Shown here: piece by piece, positions 46,501 to 54,678 of the stretch | Position numbering within the stretch: position 1 is the stretch's first letter | How the letters are laid out: each line of letters begins with the position of its first letter | Program-made: the position numbers and the translations under genes | Origin: Corynebacterium doosanense CAU 212 = DSM 45436 | Lineage (GTDB): Bacteria > Actinomycetota > Actinomycetes > Mycobacteriales > Mycobacteriaceae | Direction: 5' to 3' | DNA: 64,000 nucleotides | Assembly (NCBI RefSeq): GCF_000767055.1 | Contig: NZ_CP006764.1 | Span: forward strand, 992,001-1,056,000 | The notes under the pieces: model-generated | The model's input: only the letters and a program-made list of their open reading frames with translations | The model's database searches: none | Told to the model about the DNA's origin: nothing

Positions 46501-46864
46501 GGTGCGCCTCGGTGAGGGATGGGAGCTTCGCGACGTCCTGCGCCTGCACCTCGGCTCCGTGCTCACCGGCACCGAGCTGGAGTTCACCTCCCCGGTCGAG
46601 ACCGAGTCGGTCTGGCCCATCACCGTGCAGTCCGACGAGGACTTCGAGGCCGAGCTCGCCGACCGCCCGAGCAGCCGCGTCCGTGCCCTGGGCACGGTGC
46701 CGGAGTCGCTCTACCAGGCCGCGGCCGACAACGGCTCCGTCATCATCGACGGCCCCGTGCTTGCCGACGGCCGCCGCGAGCTGCTGCACCTGCTCCTGGA
46801 GCAGGCCGTGTCCATGACCTCCCACCGATTCGGCGTGCTGCGCAACATCGGCAAGGTGGGATAA
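43514..46864 (+). CDS. putA: Bifunctional proline dehydrogenase / glutamate semialdehyde dehydrogenase
   Basis: This 1116-residue protein oxidises proline to glutamate in two steps. The N-terminal half (about 1-480) is the FAD-dependent proline dehydrogenase barrel (KASSLCAQLNHYDEEGS, RLVKGANLSMEKVDAE, VGVASHNLYTL). The second half (about 560-1000) is the aldehyde dehydrogenase, with VIPPWNFPVAIPTGG, ILTGASETAA and the catalytic Cys729 in FGHAGQKCSAAS. No N-terminal DNA-binding domain is present, so it is not a self-regulating PutA. ATG 43514 is preferred; the open frame upstream overlaps the divergent gene. Confidence 0.93.
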   Translation: MTSLNQYTDRAVTLANTWLEVEDSAANQAARQLGGLLQDPNGVDFTMDFVDRVARPEDNKVAAAELRKMPAAPEFLGTVNRGLFNIGALAGRIAPSIVVPLARARMRQMVGHLVLDADGDSLSKLLDNAKEKKTHLNINLLGEAVLGDDEAASRAERTAELIRNPKVTYVSVKASSLCAQLNHYDEEGSLERLKAQLRPLYRIARDSSPRTFINLDMEEYKDLDLTLRLFTELISEDEFTGYEAGIVLQAYLPDAAGALEQLMAFAKQRAAEGGAPIKVRLVKGANLSMEKVDAEVHGWAQAPYRTKAEVDANYLHLLDMVLGEEYADILRVGVASHNLYTLSLAYVLADARGVMRQVDAEMLQGMSPGQQEEVHKAFGSLILYTPVVRAEDFDVAVSYLVRRLEENSAEQNFMYAHFAAGEEAMASQEDRFRKSIEDADRVFLGANRTQNRLDESGRQAPKDGFHNEPDTDPSLEPNRRWALELLENDPGEATSTEVTDVAEVQAGVDKARAAARDWAALSGDERADVLETVADELANARGELISAMAFEAGKTVDQSDPEVSEAIDFAVYYAQSARQLDDRFTPHELVAVIPPWNFPVAIPTGGMLSALAAGSSAIIKPAPQVVLCAEVAVAAIHRGLAAHGVSTDLLQLIRADESDAGKALITAADSVILTGASETAAIFRSWDPHMKLNAETSGKNAIIVTPAADPDLAAQDILHSAFGHAGQKCSAASLIILVGSMGSTDRFRNQLLDAVRTLRVGPGTEISTTMNGLIGPPEEKLQRGLTQLDSGEKWLIKPEKLDEEGKFWTPGVRDGVKPGSWYHTHECFGPVLGIMHAKDLDEAIEWQNSTGFGLTGGIHSLDDDEISQWIDTVEVGNAYVNRGITGAIVQRQSFGGWKNSAIGTGAKAGGPNYVAQQGTWVDGELAPVNVTVEPRVARVLREVETHLSAEDATWLHRAVELDAVAWRSEFGIDHDRTALASERNIFRYRPLLTPLSVRLGEGWELRDVLRLHLGSVLTGTELEFTSPVETESVWPITVQSDEDFEAELADRPSSRVRALGTVPESLYQAAADNGSVIIDGPVLADGRRELLHLLLEQAVSMTSHRFGVLRNIGKVG

Positions 46865-46929
46865 CGCGGGCGGCTGCGCGCCGGAAACTGTAGGGCGATC
46901 ATCACCTGGGGTTCATGAGAAGGACATGT

Positions 46930-46947
46930 CAGAATCATAGGATTCTG
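46930..46947. promoter_or_regulatory. Inverted repeat upstream of the metallophosphoesterase
   Basis: CAGAATC-ATAG-GATTCTG is a perfect 7-bp inverted repeat with a 4-bp spacer, 65 bp before the gene start. The AT-rich centre could overlap the -10 region, so it is an operator candidate. Confidence 0.4.
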
Positions 46948-47011
46948 CTGTCAGCGGGTTTCTCCCGCGGCATGTCATGTCCGTCTCTGAACTCCTTGTG
47001 AAGGTTCCCCC

Positions 47012-49183
47012 TTGAACGTGCAGAATCCCCGGCTGAGCGGCCACCGCCGCAGCCGTACAGTCGTCGCCACCCTTGTCGGCTCCTCCCTCGTCCTCCAGGT
47101 CCCCGTTCCCACCCAGGCTGCGGAGGCCGGGGGAGACCTGGGTTCCCGGTTCACCCTCGGCGTCCTGCCCGACACGCAGTTCTATTCCCGCTACGGCACG
47201 GAGGAGACCGGGAACCTATACGAGCAGCGTTACGGCTCGCAGCCCTTCGAGTCGCAGGCGCAGTTCATCGTGGACAACCAGGACGCGCTGAACATCCCCT
47301 TCACCACCCACCTGGGCGACGTGGTCGATCAGTCCTACGTCACTCCCGAGTGGGGCGTGGCGGACCGGGCCATGAAGATCATGGAGGAGGGCGGCGCCAA
47401 CTACTCCATTCTCCCGGGCAACCACGACCTGGCGGTCAACGGCGAGGCTGTCTCCCCGTTCAGCCAGACGTTCTCCGCCGAGCGCGCCGCCCAGAACGAG
47501 ACCTTCCAGGAGCGTCAGGACCGCTACAACCAGGAGTCCGAGTACCACATCTTCGAGGCCGAGGGGCAGCAGTACCTCGTCCTCGCACTGGCCTGGCGTG
47601 CCGACGACGAAACCCTTGCCTGGGCGCAGAAGGTGCTGGACACGCACGAGGATCTGCCCACCATCCTCACCTCGCACGAGGTCACGAACATCGACGCCGA
47701 CGGTGACGTCTTCCTCTCCGAGAGCTACGGCCGGAAACTCTTCGATCAGCTGGTCGCGCCCAACGACCAGGTGTTCATGACGCTTGGCGGGCACCACCAC
47801 GGTGCTGGCTACGTCATCGAGCAGAACGAGAAAGGCCACGACGTGGTCAACGTCCTGCAGGATTACCAGATGGCCTACCAGGGCGGAAACGGCCTGCTCG
47901 GGCTCATCGAGTTCGACCTGACCGGCAACGAGCTGGGCATGACGGCGCTGTCTCCCTGGGTCGCCGAGAAGCCGCAGGAGAGCCTCAACCAGTTCGACCA
48001 CCTCATCCCCGAGGGCAAGACGGACTCGTGGACCATCCCGTTCTCCTTCGAGGAGCGCTTTGAAGGCTTCGCCCCGGAGTGGGAGGCCGGCGACGCCGAC
48101 GATCCGGACTACTCGGCCCTCGCCCGCGAGATCGTGTCCACCGGGTACGTACCGCCCACGATCGAGTCTGGTCAGCTGCCCGTCGACGAGCAGGACTACC
48201 CCAAGGTGGACAACACCGCCGCGCACTGGCGACCGGGGCAGGCGACCGCCGACGGCAAGCGCCTGACCGACGGCGACACCGCCGGCGTGGGCACCGTCAT
48301 CCCGGACGTCTCCGGCCACGGCAACGACATGAAGCGCGCGGAGCTGAACACGCGCGGTGCCTCGGGTGCGCAGGAGGATGACGTCACGTACTCCGACGAC
48401 ACCCACGAGCTCTCCTCCGATGCCGGCTCGCTGAACTGGCGCAATGTCGACAGCGAGTCGAAACGCCTCAACTGGTTCGAGACCGCCTCCGACGCCGTGG
48501 TGAACGAGGAGACCTTCGAGGACGGCTACACCTTCGAGACCTTCATCCGCATCGACGACAGCTTCGACGGCGACAACCACTGGATGGGAGCGATAGCCCG
48601 GGAGGGTTCACGCGGCGAGATCGGTGTCGAGGCGGAGGCCTCCGAGCCGCCGGCCACGTTGGCGGTGTCGTCGCTACGCGAGCTCCAGTGGTCGGCCGTC
48701 GCCACGGAGGGCCAGACCGAGGGCGCCTCCAACTGGTCGCACGAGGTGCCGAAGGACGAGTGGTTGCACGTCGCCATCGTCAACGACCCCGAGGAGGACA
48801 CCGTGGAGATGTTCGTCAACGGCGCACCGATTCTGCGTGATGTTCTCGACGCCTCCGGCCTGGCCACTGCGAAGGATCCGTGGCTCATGGGCGCGACCAT
48901 GTGGGACGGCGATCCCGCCAACCCCTGGAACGGTTCGATCGGGGAGACCCGCATCACCCACGGAGCGCTCGCACCGGATCAGTGGCTCACGGCGCGCACT
49001 CATGACGGCTCCGGCGATAACGGCTCTTCCGGTTCCTCCGGATCGTCTGGCTCGTCCTTCGGCGGCGGCGTCCTCGTCGCTGTCCTCGGTCTCGCCGCAG
49101 CGCTCGGTGGCGCGCTGGCGCTGAACCCGGCGCTGCTGAACCAGGTCCGGGAGCAGCTGGAGAAGTTCGGCATTCGCTTCTAA
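47012..49183 (+). CDS. Cell-surface metallophosphoesterase with LamG-like domain
   Basis: This 723-residue exported protein has a signal peptide (about 1-36) and a calcineurin-type phosphoesterase domain with all metal motifs (LPDTQFY, THLGDVVDQ, LPGNHDLA, TSHEV, LGGHHHGAGY). A LamG/concanavalin-like domain follows (about 470-650). Then come a GSSGSSGSS linker and one hydrophobic segment (GGGVLVAVLGLAAALGGALA) near the C-terminus that would anchor it. It probably releases phosphate from extracellular esters or nucleotides. TTG 47012, 7 bp after AAGG, is the best start. Confidence 0.82.
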   Translation: MNVQNPRLSGHRRSRTVVATLVGSSLVLQVPVPTQAAEAGGDLGSRFTLGVLPDTQFYSRYGTEETGNLYEQRYGSQPFESQAQFIVDNQDALNIPFTTHLGDVVDQSYVTPEWGVADRAMKIMEEGGANYSILPGNHDLAVNGEAVSPFSQTFSAERAAQNETFQERQDRYNQESEYHIFEAEGQQYLVLALAWRADDETLAWAQKVLDTHEDLPTILTSHEVTNIDADGDVFLSESYGRKLFDQLVAPNDQVFMTLGGHHHGAGYVIEQNEKGHDVVNVLQDYQMAYQGGNGLLGLIEFDLTGNELGMTALSPWVAEKPQESLNQFDHLIPEGKTDSWTIPFSFEERFEGFAPEWEAGDADDPDYSALAREIVSTGYVPPTIESGQLPVDEQDYPKVDNTAAHWRPGQATADGKRLTDGDTAGVGTVIPDVSGHGNDMKRAELNTRGASGAQEDDVTYSDDTHELSSDAGSLNWRNVDSESKRLNWFETASDAVVNEETFEDGYTFETFIRIDDSFDGDNHWMGAIAREGSRGEIGVEAEASEPPATLAVSSLRELQWSAVATEGQTEGASNWSHEVPKDEWLHVAIVNDPEEDTVEMFVNGAPILRDVLDASGLATAKDPWLMGATMWDGDPANPWNGSIGETRITHGALAPDQWLTARTHDGSGDNGSSGSSGSSGSSFGGGVLVAVLGLAAALGGALALNPALLNQVREQLEKFGIRF

Positions 49184-49193
49184 CAGAGCACAA

Positions 49194-49223
49194 CGATGGC
49201 CCCCTCCTGGGAGGGGGCCATCG
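49194..49223 (+). terminator. Terminator after the metallophosphoesterase
   Basis: A perfect 14-bp inverted repeat (CGATGGCCCCCTCC and complement), almost without loop, begins 11 bp after the stop and is followed by CTGTTTCTCC. Confidence 0.85.
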
Positions 49224-49361
49224 CTGTTTCTCCTACGGCAGGAGCGCCTGGATCCGGTTGCGGATGTCGGTGAGGAGATCGCCTTGCGTCGCGACGGCCG
49301 CGTGCCCGATGGCTCTGGGGTCCAGGAACTCGGATCTGAGGCTGACCTTTAAGGTGGAGGG

Positions 49362-49790
49362 ATGTCAACGATTCGTGCCGTGGCGCTGTTTCTTCCCCTC
49401 CCTCTCGTGCTCGCCGCGTGTGGGACCGCTGAGTTCGAGAACGAGGAGGACAAGGGGCGGGCGTGGGACGTCTACCAGTGCAGCGTCTACCGCAACCTCG
49501 ATGCCGGGGCCGAGGCCGACGCCATTGAGGCGGACATCGCCGACGGCACGGTCCCGGCCGAGCCCGCGCAAGAGTGGGTCGACAACCTGCGCCGTGCCGT
49601 GTCCGACCTGGGTGAGGCGCAGGTCCGCCACGTCATGCCCATGGAGGATGTCGGAGACCTGAAGAACATGTGCACGGGGTGGCTGTGGGAGTACCGCAAG
49701 TCCGACCCCGAATACCTGGTGGGGTACGAGTCGTTCACGCTCGAGGATGCGCGTGACGCCGGGGTGCTGCGGGAAGGGCCGTTCGGCTAG
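49362..49790 (+). CDS. Small lipoprotein of unknown function
   Basis: This 142-residue lipoprotein has a short signal peptide and lipobox LVLAAC (Cys20), then a soluble helical domain. Two further Cys (about 38 and 101) could form a disulfide. A good ribosome binding site (GGTGGAGGG) precedes ATG 49362. No family is recognised. Confidence 0.78.
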   Translation: MSTIRAVALFLPLPLVLAACGTAEFENEEDKGRAWDVYQCSVYRNLDAGAEADAIEADIADGTVPAEPAQEWVDNLRRAVSDLGEAQVRHVMPMEDVGDLKNMCTGWLWEYRKSDPEYLVGYESFTLEDARDAGVLREGPFG

Positions 49791-49796
49791 TCGTCT

Positions 49797-50576
49797 CTAG
49801 TCACGGTAGGGCCGGGCGTTCCCGACCAGGTCGCGTACCCACTCGGTGTATTTGACGGCGGCCGGGGCGGGGACGTCGATTAGCGGGAGGGGACTGTCGG
49901 AGCCGATCATGACGAGATTGCCGTATTTCTCGCCCGCGAGGATCGCCGGTTCGGAGATGACCGCGACGTGGGCGAAGACCTCGAGCATTCCCGCGAGTTC
50001 GCGCCGGGTGGACTGCAGGCCGGGAAACGCGCCGCAGTTGGCCAGGTAGAGGCCGGCGGCGTCGTACGCGGCCTGGAGGAATTCGACCGTGACCAGGTGC
50101 GGGGGAGTGGTGCCGCCGGCGAAGACGTCGCGGATGATCACGTCTGACCCGCGCGGGTGCAGCGCGTGGGTGGCCGAGCGCGCCTCTGCGACGACGATCT
50201 CCACCGAGGCGGGGATGTCGAACCACTCGCGGACATAGGCAGCGAGCTTTCCATCGAGTTCGATGACCGTGTTGCGGGAGGCCGGGTAGACGTCCGCAAA
50301 GTAGCGGGCCAGGGCACACGCCGCCCCGCCGAGATGGACGATGGATTGCGGCTGCGCGGGCTGGGACTTGATCGCCGCGACCACCCAGGACATGTACTCG
50401 AAGGTGAGAACCCGGGGCGCGCCGAGGATGATGTGCGAGGACGGGACACCGTTGACCTCGAGGACGTAGGCGCCGTCGCGCTCGGGGTCGGCGGCGACGC
50501 GGGCGGTCCCGGTGTCGATGTCGTAGGTGCCCTCGATACGCGCTTTGGGGGCGCGGGGTTTGTCGGCGCGGGGCAT
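49797..50576 (-). CDS. Spermidine-synthase-like protein
   Basis: This 259-residue protein has the aminopropyltransferase-like fold: a SAM-type motif SIVHLGGAACALARYFAD near 98, an acidic VIELDGKLAAYVREWF after the second strand, and DVIIRDVFAGGTTPPHL near 160. The catalytic DxY(S/D) motif of true spermidine synthases is not clear, so it may be a methyltransferase-like paralogue without polyamine activity. ATG 50576 begins MPRADKP. It is divergent from the ABC importer. Confidence 0.75.
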   Translation of the reverse strand: MPRADKPRAPKARIEGTYDIDTGTARVAADPERDGAYVLEVNGVPSSHIILGAPRVLTFEYMSWVVAAIKSQPAQPQSIVHLGGAACALARYFADVYPASRNTVIELDGKLAAYVREWFDIPASVEIVVAEARSATHALHPRGSDVIIRDVFAGGTTPPHLVTVEFLQAAYDAAGLYLANCGAFPGLQSTRRELAGMLEVFAHVAVISEPAILAGEKYGNLVMIGSDSPLPLIDVPAPAAVKYTEWVRDLVGNARPYRD

Positions 50577-50839
50577 GTGACGGGAGTGTAGTTGAGCGTG
50601 GAAAAGACAAAGTGAGAAAGGGCGGGCCCTTTTCTCACTGACAGTTTTCTGTCCGGAGACACCGTAGAGACACGAATCACACAGTAGCGAACCGAACGCT
50701 AAACCTGGATGAATTTTGGAGAAACTCCACGGCAAATCCGCAGGTCATGGAGGGGGAGCTATATCAATGAGCAAGCAGTTGTGTGATGATGCGAAAGATT
50801 GAACTGTCGAAATCCCCTGCGTCCCCGCTAAGGAGAAAC
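50577..50839. other. Divergent region with duplicated hairpin element
   Basis: This region contains a 12-bp hairpin with one bulge (50611-50639), followed at once by a 5-bp hairpin (50640-50653). The remaining 185 bp are AT-richer and probably hold the importer promoter. No DtxR box is seen. RBS AAGGAG lies just before ATG 50840. Confidence 0.55.
50601..50657. repeat. Hairpin element, copy 1 (left of the ABC operon)
   Basis: GAAAAGACAAAGTGAGAAAG begins this copy and the same 20 bases begin the copy at 54575. The hairpin AGTGAGAAAGGG / CCCTTTTCTCACT has a CGGG loop and, read on the minus strand, is followed by TTTGTCTTTT. It looks like an intrinsic terminator, but no minus-strand gene ends here. 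Confidence 0.75.
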
Positions 50840-51886
50840 ATGTCTCGTCTCACCCGTCGCTCGCTCTTTTCCGCAGTCTCTGCAGGAGCCGCCGCCGTCC
50901 TGCTGACGGCATGCTCGGAGCCAGCCGAAGAGACCACTTCGACCTCGACCGAGGCTGCGGCGGACGAGCAGGTCACCCTCACGGTCTACACCTCGGAGCC
51001 CGAGGAGAAGGTCGACGAGATCAATGCGGCCTTCATGGAGGAGAACCCGGATATCAATGTCGAGGTGTTCCGTGCCGGAACGGGTGACCTCAACGCGCGC
51101 ATCGCCACGGAGAAGGAGACGGGTGAGATCGAGGCGGACATTCTGTGGGCCGCGGATGCCCCGACTTTCGAGAAGTACGTTGCCGAGGATGACCTGGCCG
51201 AGCTCGAGGGCGTGGACACCGACGATGTCATCGACGAGGCAATCAGCGAGGACAACTACTACGTTGGCACCCGCATCATCCCCACCGTCATTGCGTACAA
51301 CACCGATGTAATGGAGCAGGATCGCCTGCCCGGGTCCTGGGAAGACCTCGCTGACCCGCAGTACCGCGGTCAGATCGTCATGCCCGACCCGGCTGTTTCC
51401 GGCGCTGCCGCCTTCAACGCTTCGGCATGGCTCGACAACGATGACCTCGGAGAAGAGTGGCTCAATGCGCTCGGTGAGAACCAGCCGATGATCGCACAGT
51501 CCAACGGCCCGACCTCGCAGGAGATCGCCGGCGGCGGGCACCCGCTCGGAGTGGTCGTCGACTACCTCGTCCGTGACCTGGCTGCGGCCGGATCGCCCGT
51601 CGAGGTCATCTATCCCGAGGATGGAGCCCCGTACATCACCGAGCCGGCGGCCATCTTCGCGGACTCCGACCAGAAGGACGCGGCCGCGCTGTACATCAAC
51701 TTCCTGCTCTCAGAGAAGGGCCAGGAACTGGCTGTCGAGCAGAACTACCTGCCGGTCCGTGAGGACGTGGGCACCCCGGACGGCGCGCCCGAACTCTCCG
51801 ACACCAAGCTCATGGACCTCGACCTGGACGCCATCACCAAGGGCCAGGCTGAGGCTGTCGAGAAGTTCCAGAACGCTGTGCGCTGA
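50840..51886 (+). CDS. ABC importer, solute-binding lipoprotein
   Basis: This 348-residue lipoprotein has lipobox LLTAC near residue 25 and an acidic linker. The binding domain is of the iron(III)/thiamine/2-aminoethylphosphonate group (VTLTVYTSEPEEKVDEINAAF, IEADILWAADAPTFEKY, GTRIIPTVIAYNTDV). The substrate is not fixed: ferric iron or an aminophosphonate are the main options, and the lack of a DtxR box weakens the first. The permease gene starts 12 bp after the stop. Confidence 0.82.
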   Translation: MSRLTRRSLFSAVSAGAAAVLLTACSEPAEETTSTSTEAAADEQVTLTVYTSEPEEKVDEINAAFMEENPDINVEVFRAGTGDLNARIATEKETGEIEADILWAADAPTFEKYVAEDDLAELEGVDTDDVIDEAISEDNYYVGTRIIPTVIAYNTDVMEQDRLPGSWEDLADPQYRGQIVMPDPAVSGAAAFNASAWLDNDDLGEEWLNALGENQPMIAQSNGPTSQEIAGGGHPLGVVVDYLVRDLAAAGSPVEVIYPEDGAPYITEPAAIFADSDQKDAAALYINFLLSEKGQELAVEQNYLPVREDVGTPDGAPELSDTKLMDLDLDAITKGQAEAVEKFQNAVR

Positions 51887-51897
51887 CCCCGCGTTTC

Positions 51898-53505
51898 GTG
51901 AAGTCCATCCTCTCTCTCCGGCTCGGCACCTGGCTCATCGTCACCGGCCTGTTCATCGCGCCGCTCTCCCTGGTGGTCAGTCTCGCCCTGGGCGGAAACC
52001 AGATCCCCGTTCTGCTGAACCAGGGGCTGGGCCAGGCGACGTCTAACTCCCTGTTCACGACGGTGATCTCGGCTGTCGGAGCCGTGATAGTGGGAACGGC
52101 GGTGGCGATCCTCGTGGACCGCACCGATGTCGGCGGTTCCTGGGGGTTGCGACTCTTCCTGCTGTCGCCACTACTCATCCCACCATTCGTCGGTGCGATT
52201 GCGTGGCTCCAGCTCTTCGGCACCAATCAAGGCGTCAACCGTTTCTTCGGTACGGAGATCTGGAACATCTACGGCGGTGACGGGGTGACGTTCCTGCTCA
52301 CGGTGCACTCCTATCCGATCGTGTACGTCATCATCGCGGCGGCGCTGCGGCAGATCCCTTCTGACCTGGAGCAGGCGGCGCAGGTTGCCGGAGCCGGCGC
52401 AGCGCGGGTGCTGTGGACGGTGACCCTGCCGCTGCTGCGGCCCGCCGTGCTGAGCGCTTTCACATTGACGGCTGTGGCCAACCTCGCAGACTTCGGAATC
52501 CCGGCGATCATTGGCTCTCCTGCGGGTTTCGAGACCCTGGCCACGATGGTCTACCGCTTCGTCGATTCGGCAACCGTGGCCAATCCACTCCAGGTCGCGT
52601 CGACGATCGGCGTGGTTCTCCTCCTGCTCGGAATCGGAGCGGTCATCGCGGACCACGTGGTTTCCCTGCGGGCGTCGACAAGCCTGGAGGACACGGGCGT
52701 GAGTGCGCGATTCCGGCTCGGGGCGGGGCGTATCCCCGTGACCGCCGTCTCCTGGGCCCTCGCGCTCGGTGTCACCGTCGGCCCGATCCTGGGGCTGGCG
52801 TACCGCGCGTTGTTGCCCGCGCCCGGCGTACCCTTCACGCTGGGGAACATCAGTCTGGACAACTTCACCCGCTCGGTGAGTAATCCGCGGGTGATCGAGG
52901 GGTTCACCAATTCGGCGATGCTCGCGGGCGGCGCGATGATCCTGTGTGGGGTGCTCGGGTGGGTAATAGGCCTGCTCGTGACACGCACTCGCTCGTGGTC
53001 CAATACCCCGATGACACTCGTGGTGCTACTGCCCACCGCGGTCCCCGGGCTCATCATCGGTGTCGGTTGGCTCATCCTCGGCCGCTACACCGATCTCTAC
53101 AACACGCGGTGGCTGATCCTCCTGGCGTACGTGTGTGCTTTCACCGCCCTGGTCCTGCAGGCCGTGCGCGCGCCGCTGCGTCAGACACCGGTGGCGGTGG
53201 AGGAGGCCGCGCAGATCTCCGGTGCTGGACGGTTGCGTGCTCTCGTGGAGACCACCGGCGCCATGGCCGTCCCCGCCGCCGTCTCTGGAGCGGTGCTCGT
53301 CGCCGTGACCGCGGTCCGCGAGCTGACCGTGTCCGTGCTGCTGGTCGCCCCCGGTTCCACCACCCTGGGAGTGCAGGTGTTCAACCTCCAGCAGGCCGGC
53401 AACTATAACCAGGCCTCCGCGCTCTCTCTCATGTTCGCCCTCATTGGGGTCGTGGCGCTTGCGCTGACCGTCCGGGCGCCGAAATCTCCCGTAAGGAGCA
53501 AGTGA
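51898..53505 (+). CDS. ABC importer, fused double permease (FbpB-like)
   Basis: This 535-residue membrane protein has about twelve spans and two binding-protein-dependent permease domains. The EAA-type loops are LEQAAQVAGAGAARVLWTV near 160 and VEEAAQISGAGRLRALVET near 435. A fused permease is usual for ferric-iron FbpB and for AepW-type aminoethylphosphonate permeases. GTG 51898 begins MKSILSLRLGTW. Confidence 0.85.
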   Translation: MKSILSLRLGTWLIVTGLFIAPLSLVVSLALGGNQIPVLLNQGLGQATSNSLFTTVISAVGAVIVGTAVAILVDRTDVGGSWGLRLFLLSPLLIPPFVGAIAWLQLFGTNQGVNRFFGTEIWNIYGGDGVTFLLTVHSYPIVYVIIAAALRQIPSDLEQAAQVAGAGAARVLWTVTLPLLRPAVLSAFTLTAVANLADFGIPAIIGSPAGFETLATMVYRFVDSATVANPLQVASTIGVVLLLLGIGAVIADHVVSLRASTSLEDTGVSARFRLGAGRIPVTAVSWALALGVTVGPILGLAYRALLPAPGVPFTLGNISLDNFTRSVSNPRVIEGFTNSAMLAGGAMILCGVLGWVIGLLVTRTRSWSNTPMTLVVLLPTAVPGLIIGVGWLILGRYTDLYNTRWLILLAYVCAFTALVLQAVRAPLRQTPVAVEEAAQISGAGRLRALVETTGAMAVPAAVSGAVLVAVTAVRELTVSVLLVAPGSTTLGVQVFNLQQAGNYNQASALSLMFALIGVVALALTVRAPKSPVRSK

Positions 53506-53506
53506 C

Positions 53507-54541
53507 GTGATCACCCTCGAAGACCTCTCGGTCACCTTCCCCGACGGCACTGTCGGACTCGGCGGGATCAACCTCGACGTTGCTGCCGAGGAATTTGTCG
53601 TGCTCGTCGGTCCATCCGGCTCTGGCAAGACCACGCTGCTACGTACCATCGCGGGTTTCCTCACCCCGTCCTCGGGCCGGCTGGCCATCGACGGGCAGGA
53701 TATGACTCGTGTCCCGCCGGAGAAACGGCACCTCGGCATGGTGTTCCAACAGCACGCAGTCTGGCCGCACATGAGCGTGGCCGGCAATGTCGCCTACCCG
53801 CTCAAACGGGCGGGCGTACCCCGCGGCGAGATCGCCAAGACAGTTTCTGACGCCCTCGAGCTCGTGGGACTCGCAGGTTATGAGGATCGCCGGCCCGACA
53901 GCCTCTCCGGCGGACAGCGGCAGCGTGTCGCCCTTGCGCGCGCCGTGGTCACCCACCCCAGAGTGTTGCTTCTCGACGAAGCACTCTCCGCCCTCGACGA
54001 GCCTCGCCGAGACACCCTGCGACGCGAGCTAGTCGGTCTGAGCCGTCGGCAGGGGTTGACCACCGTGCATGTCACCCACGACCGCGCCGAGGCGCTGGCC
54101 ATAGCTGACCGGGTCGTCGTCCTAGGTGACGGGAGGATCCAGCAGATCGCCACGCCGCAGGAGTTGTTGCAGCGGCCGACGACGGCGGAGGTGGCCAGCT
54201 TCATCAGCGACGCCGCCGTCCTGCCCGCGCGTATCGACGGTCCCTCCGTCACCATCGATTCCCTCGGTATCACCCTGCCGCTCGCGGAATCCGAGATAGT
54301 CACGGGTTCGGGTGAGCGGGTCGAGGTCGCGGTCCTGCCTTCCGGTGTGAGTGTCCACCCGGTGGGGACTCCTGGGTCGATCGACGCCGAGGTCACCTCG
54401 AGCCTGTTCATGACCGACCGGTACAGCCTCACCGTCGAGGCGGCCGGCGTCCGCTTCCGCGCCTGGGTGAGTGACTGGCGCCCGGAGATAGGGGAGCGTG
54501 TAGGGCTGGTGATTCGCCGACCGCTCGTCTATGCGGGGTAG
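53507..54541 (+). CDS. ABC importer, ATP-binding protein
   Basis: This 344-residue ATPase of the FbpC/PotA group has Walker A GPSGSGKT near 34, signature LSGGQRQRVALARA near 133, Walker B LLLDEALSALDEP, and an H-loop in HVTHDRAEALA. A TOBE-like C-terminal domain spans about 245-340. GTG 53507 follows AAGGAG. It ends 43 bp before the right hairpin element. Confidence 0.9.
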   Translation: MITLEDLSVTFPDGTVGLGGINLDVAAEEFVVLVGPSGSGKTTLLRTIAGFLTPSSGRLAIDGQDMTRVPPEKRHLGMVFQQHAVWPHMSVAGNVAYPLKRAGVPRGEIAKTVSDALELVGLAGYEDRRPDSLSGGQRQRVALARAVVTHPRVLLLDEALSALDEPRRDTLRRELVGLSRRQGLTTVHVTHDRAEALAIADRVVVLGDGRIQQIATPQELLQRPTTAEVASFISDAAVLPARIDGPSVTIDSLGITLPLAESEIVTGSGERVEVAVLPSGVSVHPVGTPGSIDAEVTSSLFMTDRYSLTVEAAGVRFRAWVSDWRPEIGERVGLVIRRPLVYAG

Positions 54542-54574
54542 CCGGCTGTCGCCGTCAGAGAGAAACGACGTGCG

Positions 54575-54665
54575 GAAAAGACAAAGTGAGAAAGGACGAA
54601 CCCTTTTGCACACCACCGCTGAAGGTTTGCAAAAGGGCTTGCGCTTTCTCACTGTTGGTTTTCCG
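54575..54665. repeat. Hairpin element, copy 2 / bidirectional terminator
   Basis: This copy has the same first 20 bases as copy 1, then a nested hairpin: AGTGAGAAAG (54585-54594) with CTTTCTCACT (54644-54653), and inside CCCTTTTGCA (54601-54610) with TGCAAAAGGG (54628-54637). TTTGTCTTTT follows on the minus strand and TTGGTTTTCC on the plus strand. It lies between the convergent ABC operon and the ycsI-like gene and should stop both. Confidence 0.8.
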
Positions 54666-54678
54666 GAGCCGCAGCCGG

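Noticed and set aside
43520..46825. Open frame of 1101 codons antisense to putA
   Set aside because: It is a shadow of the well-supported putA gene, His/Gly/Val-rich and without motifs.
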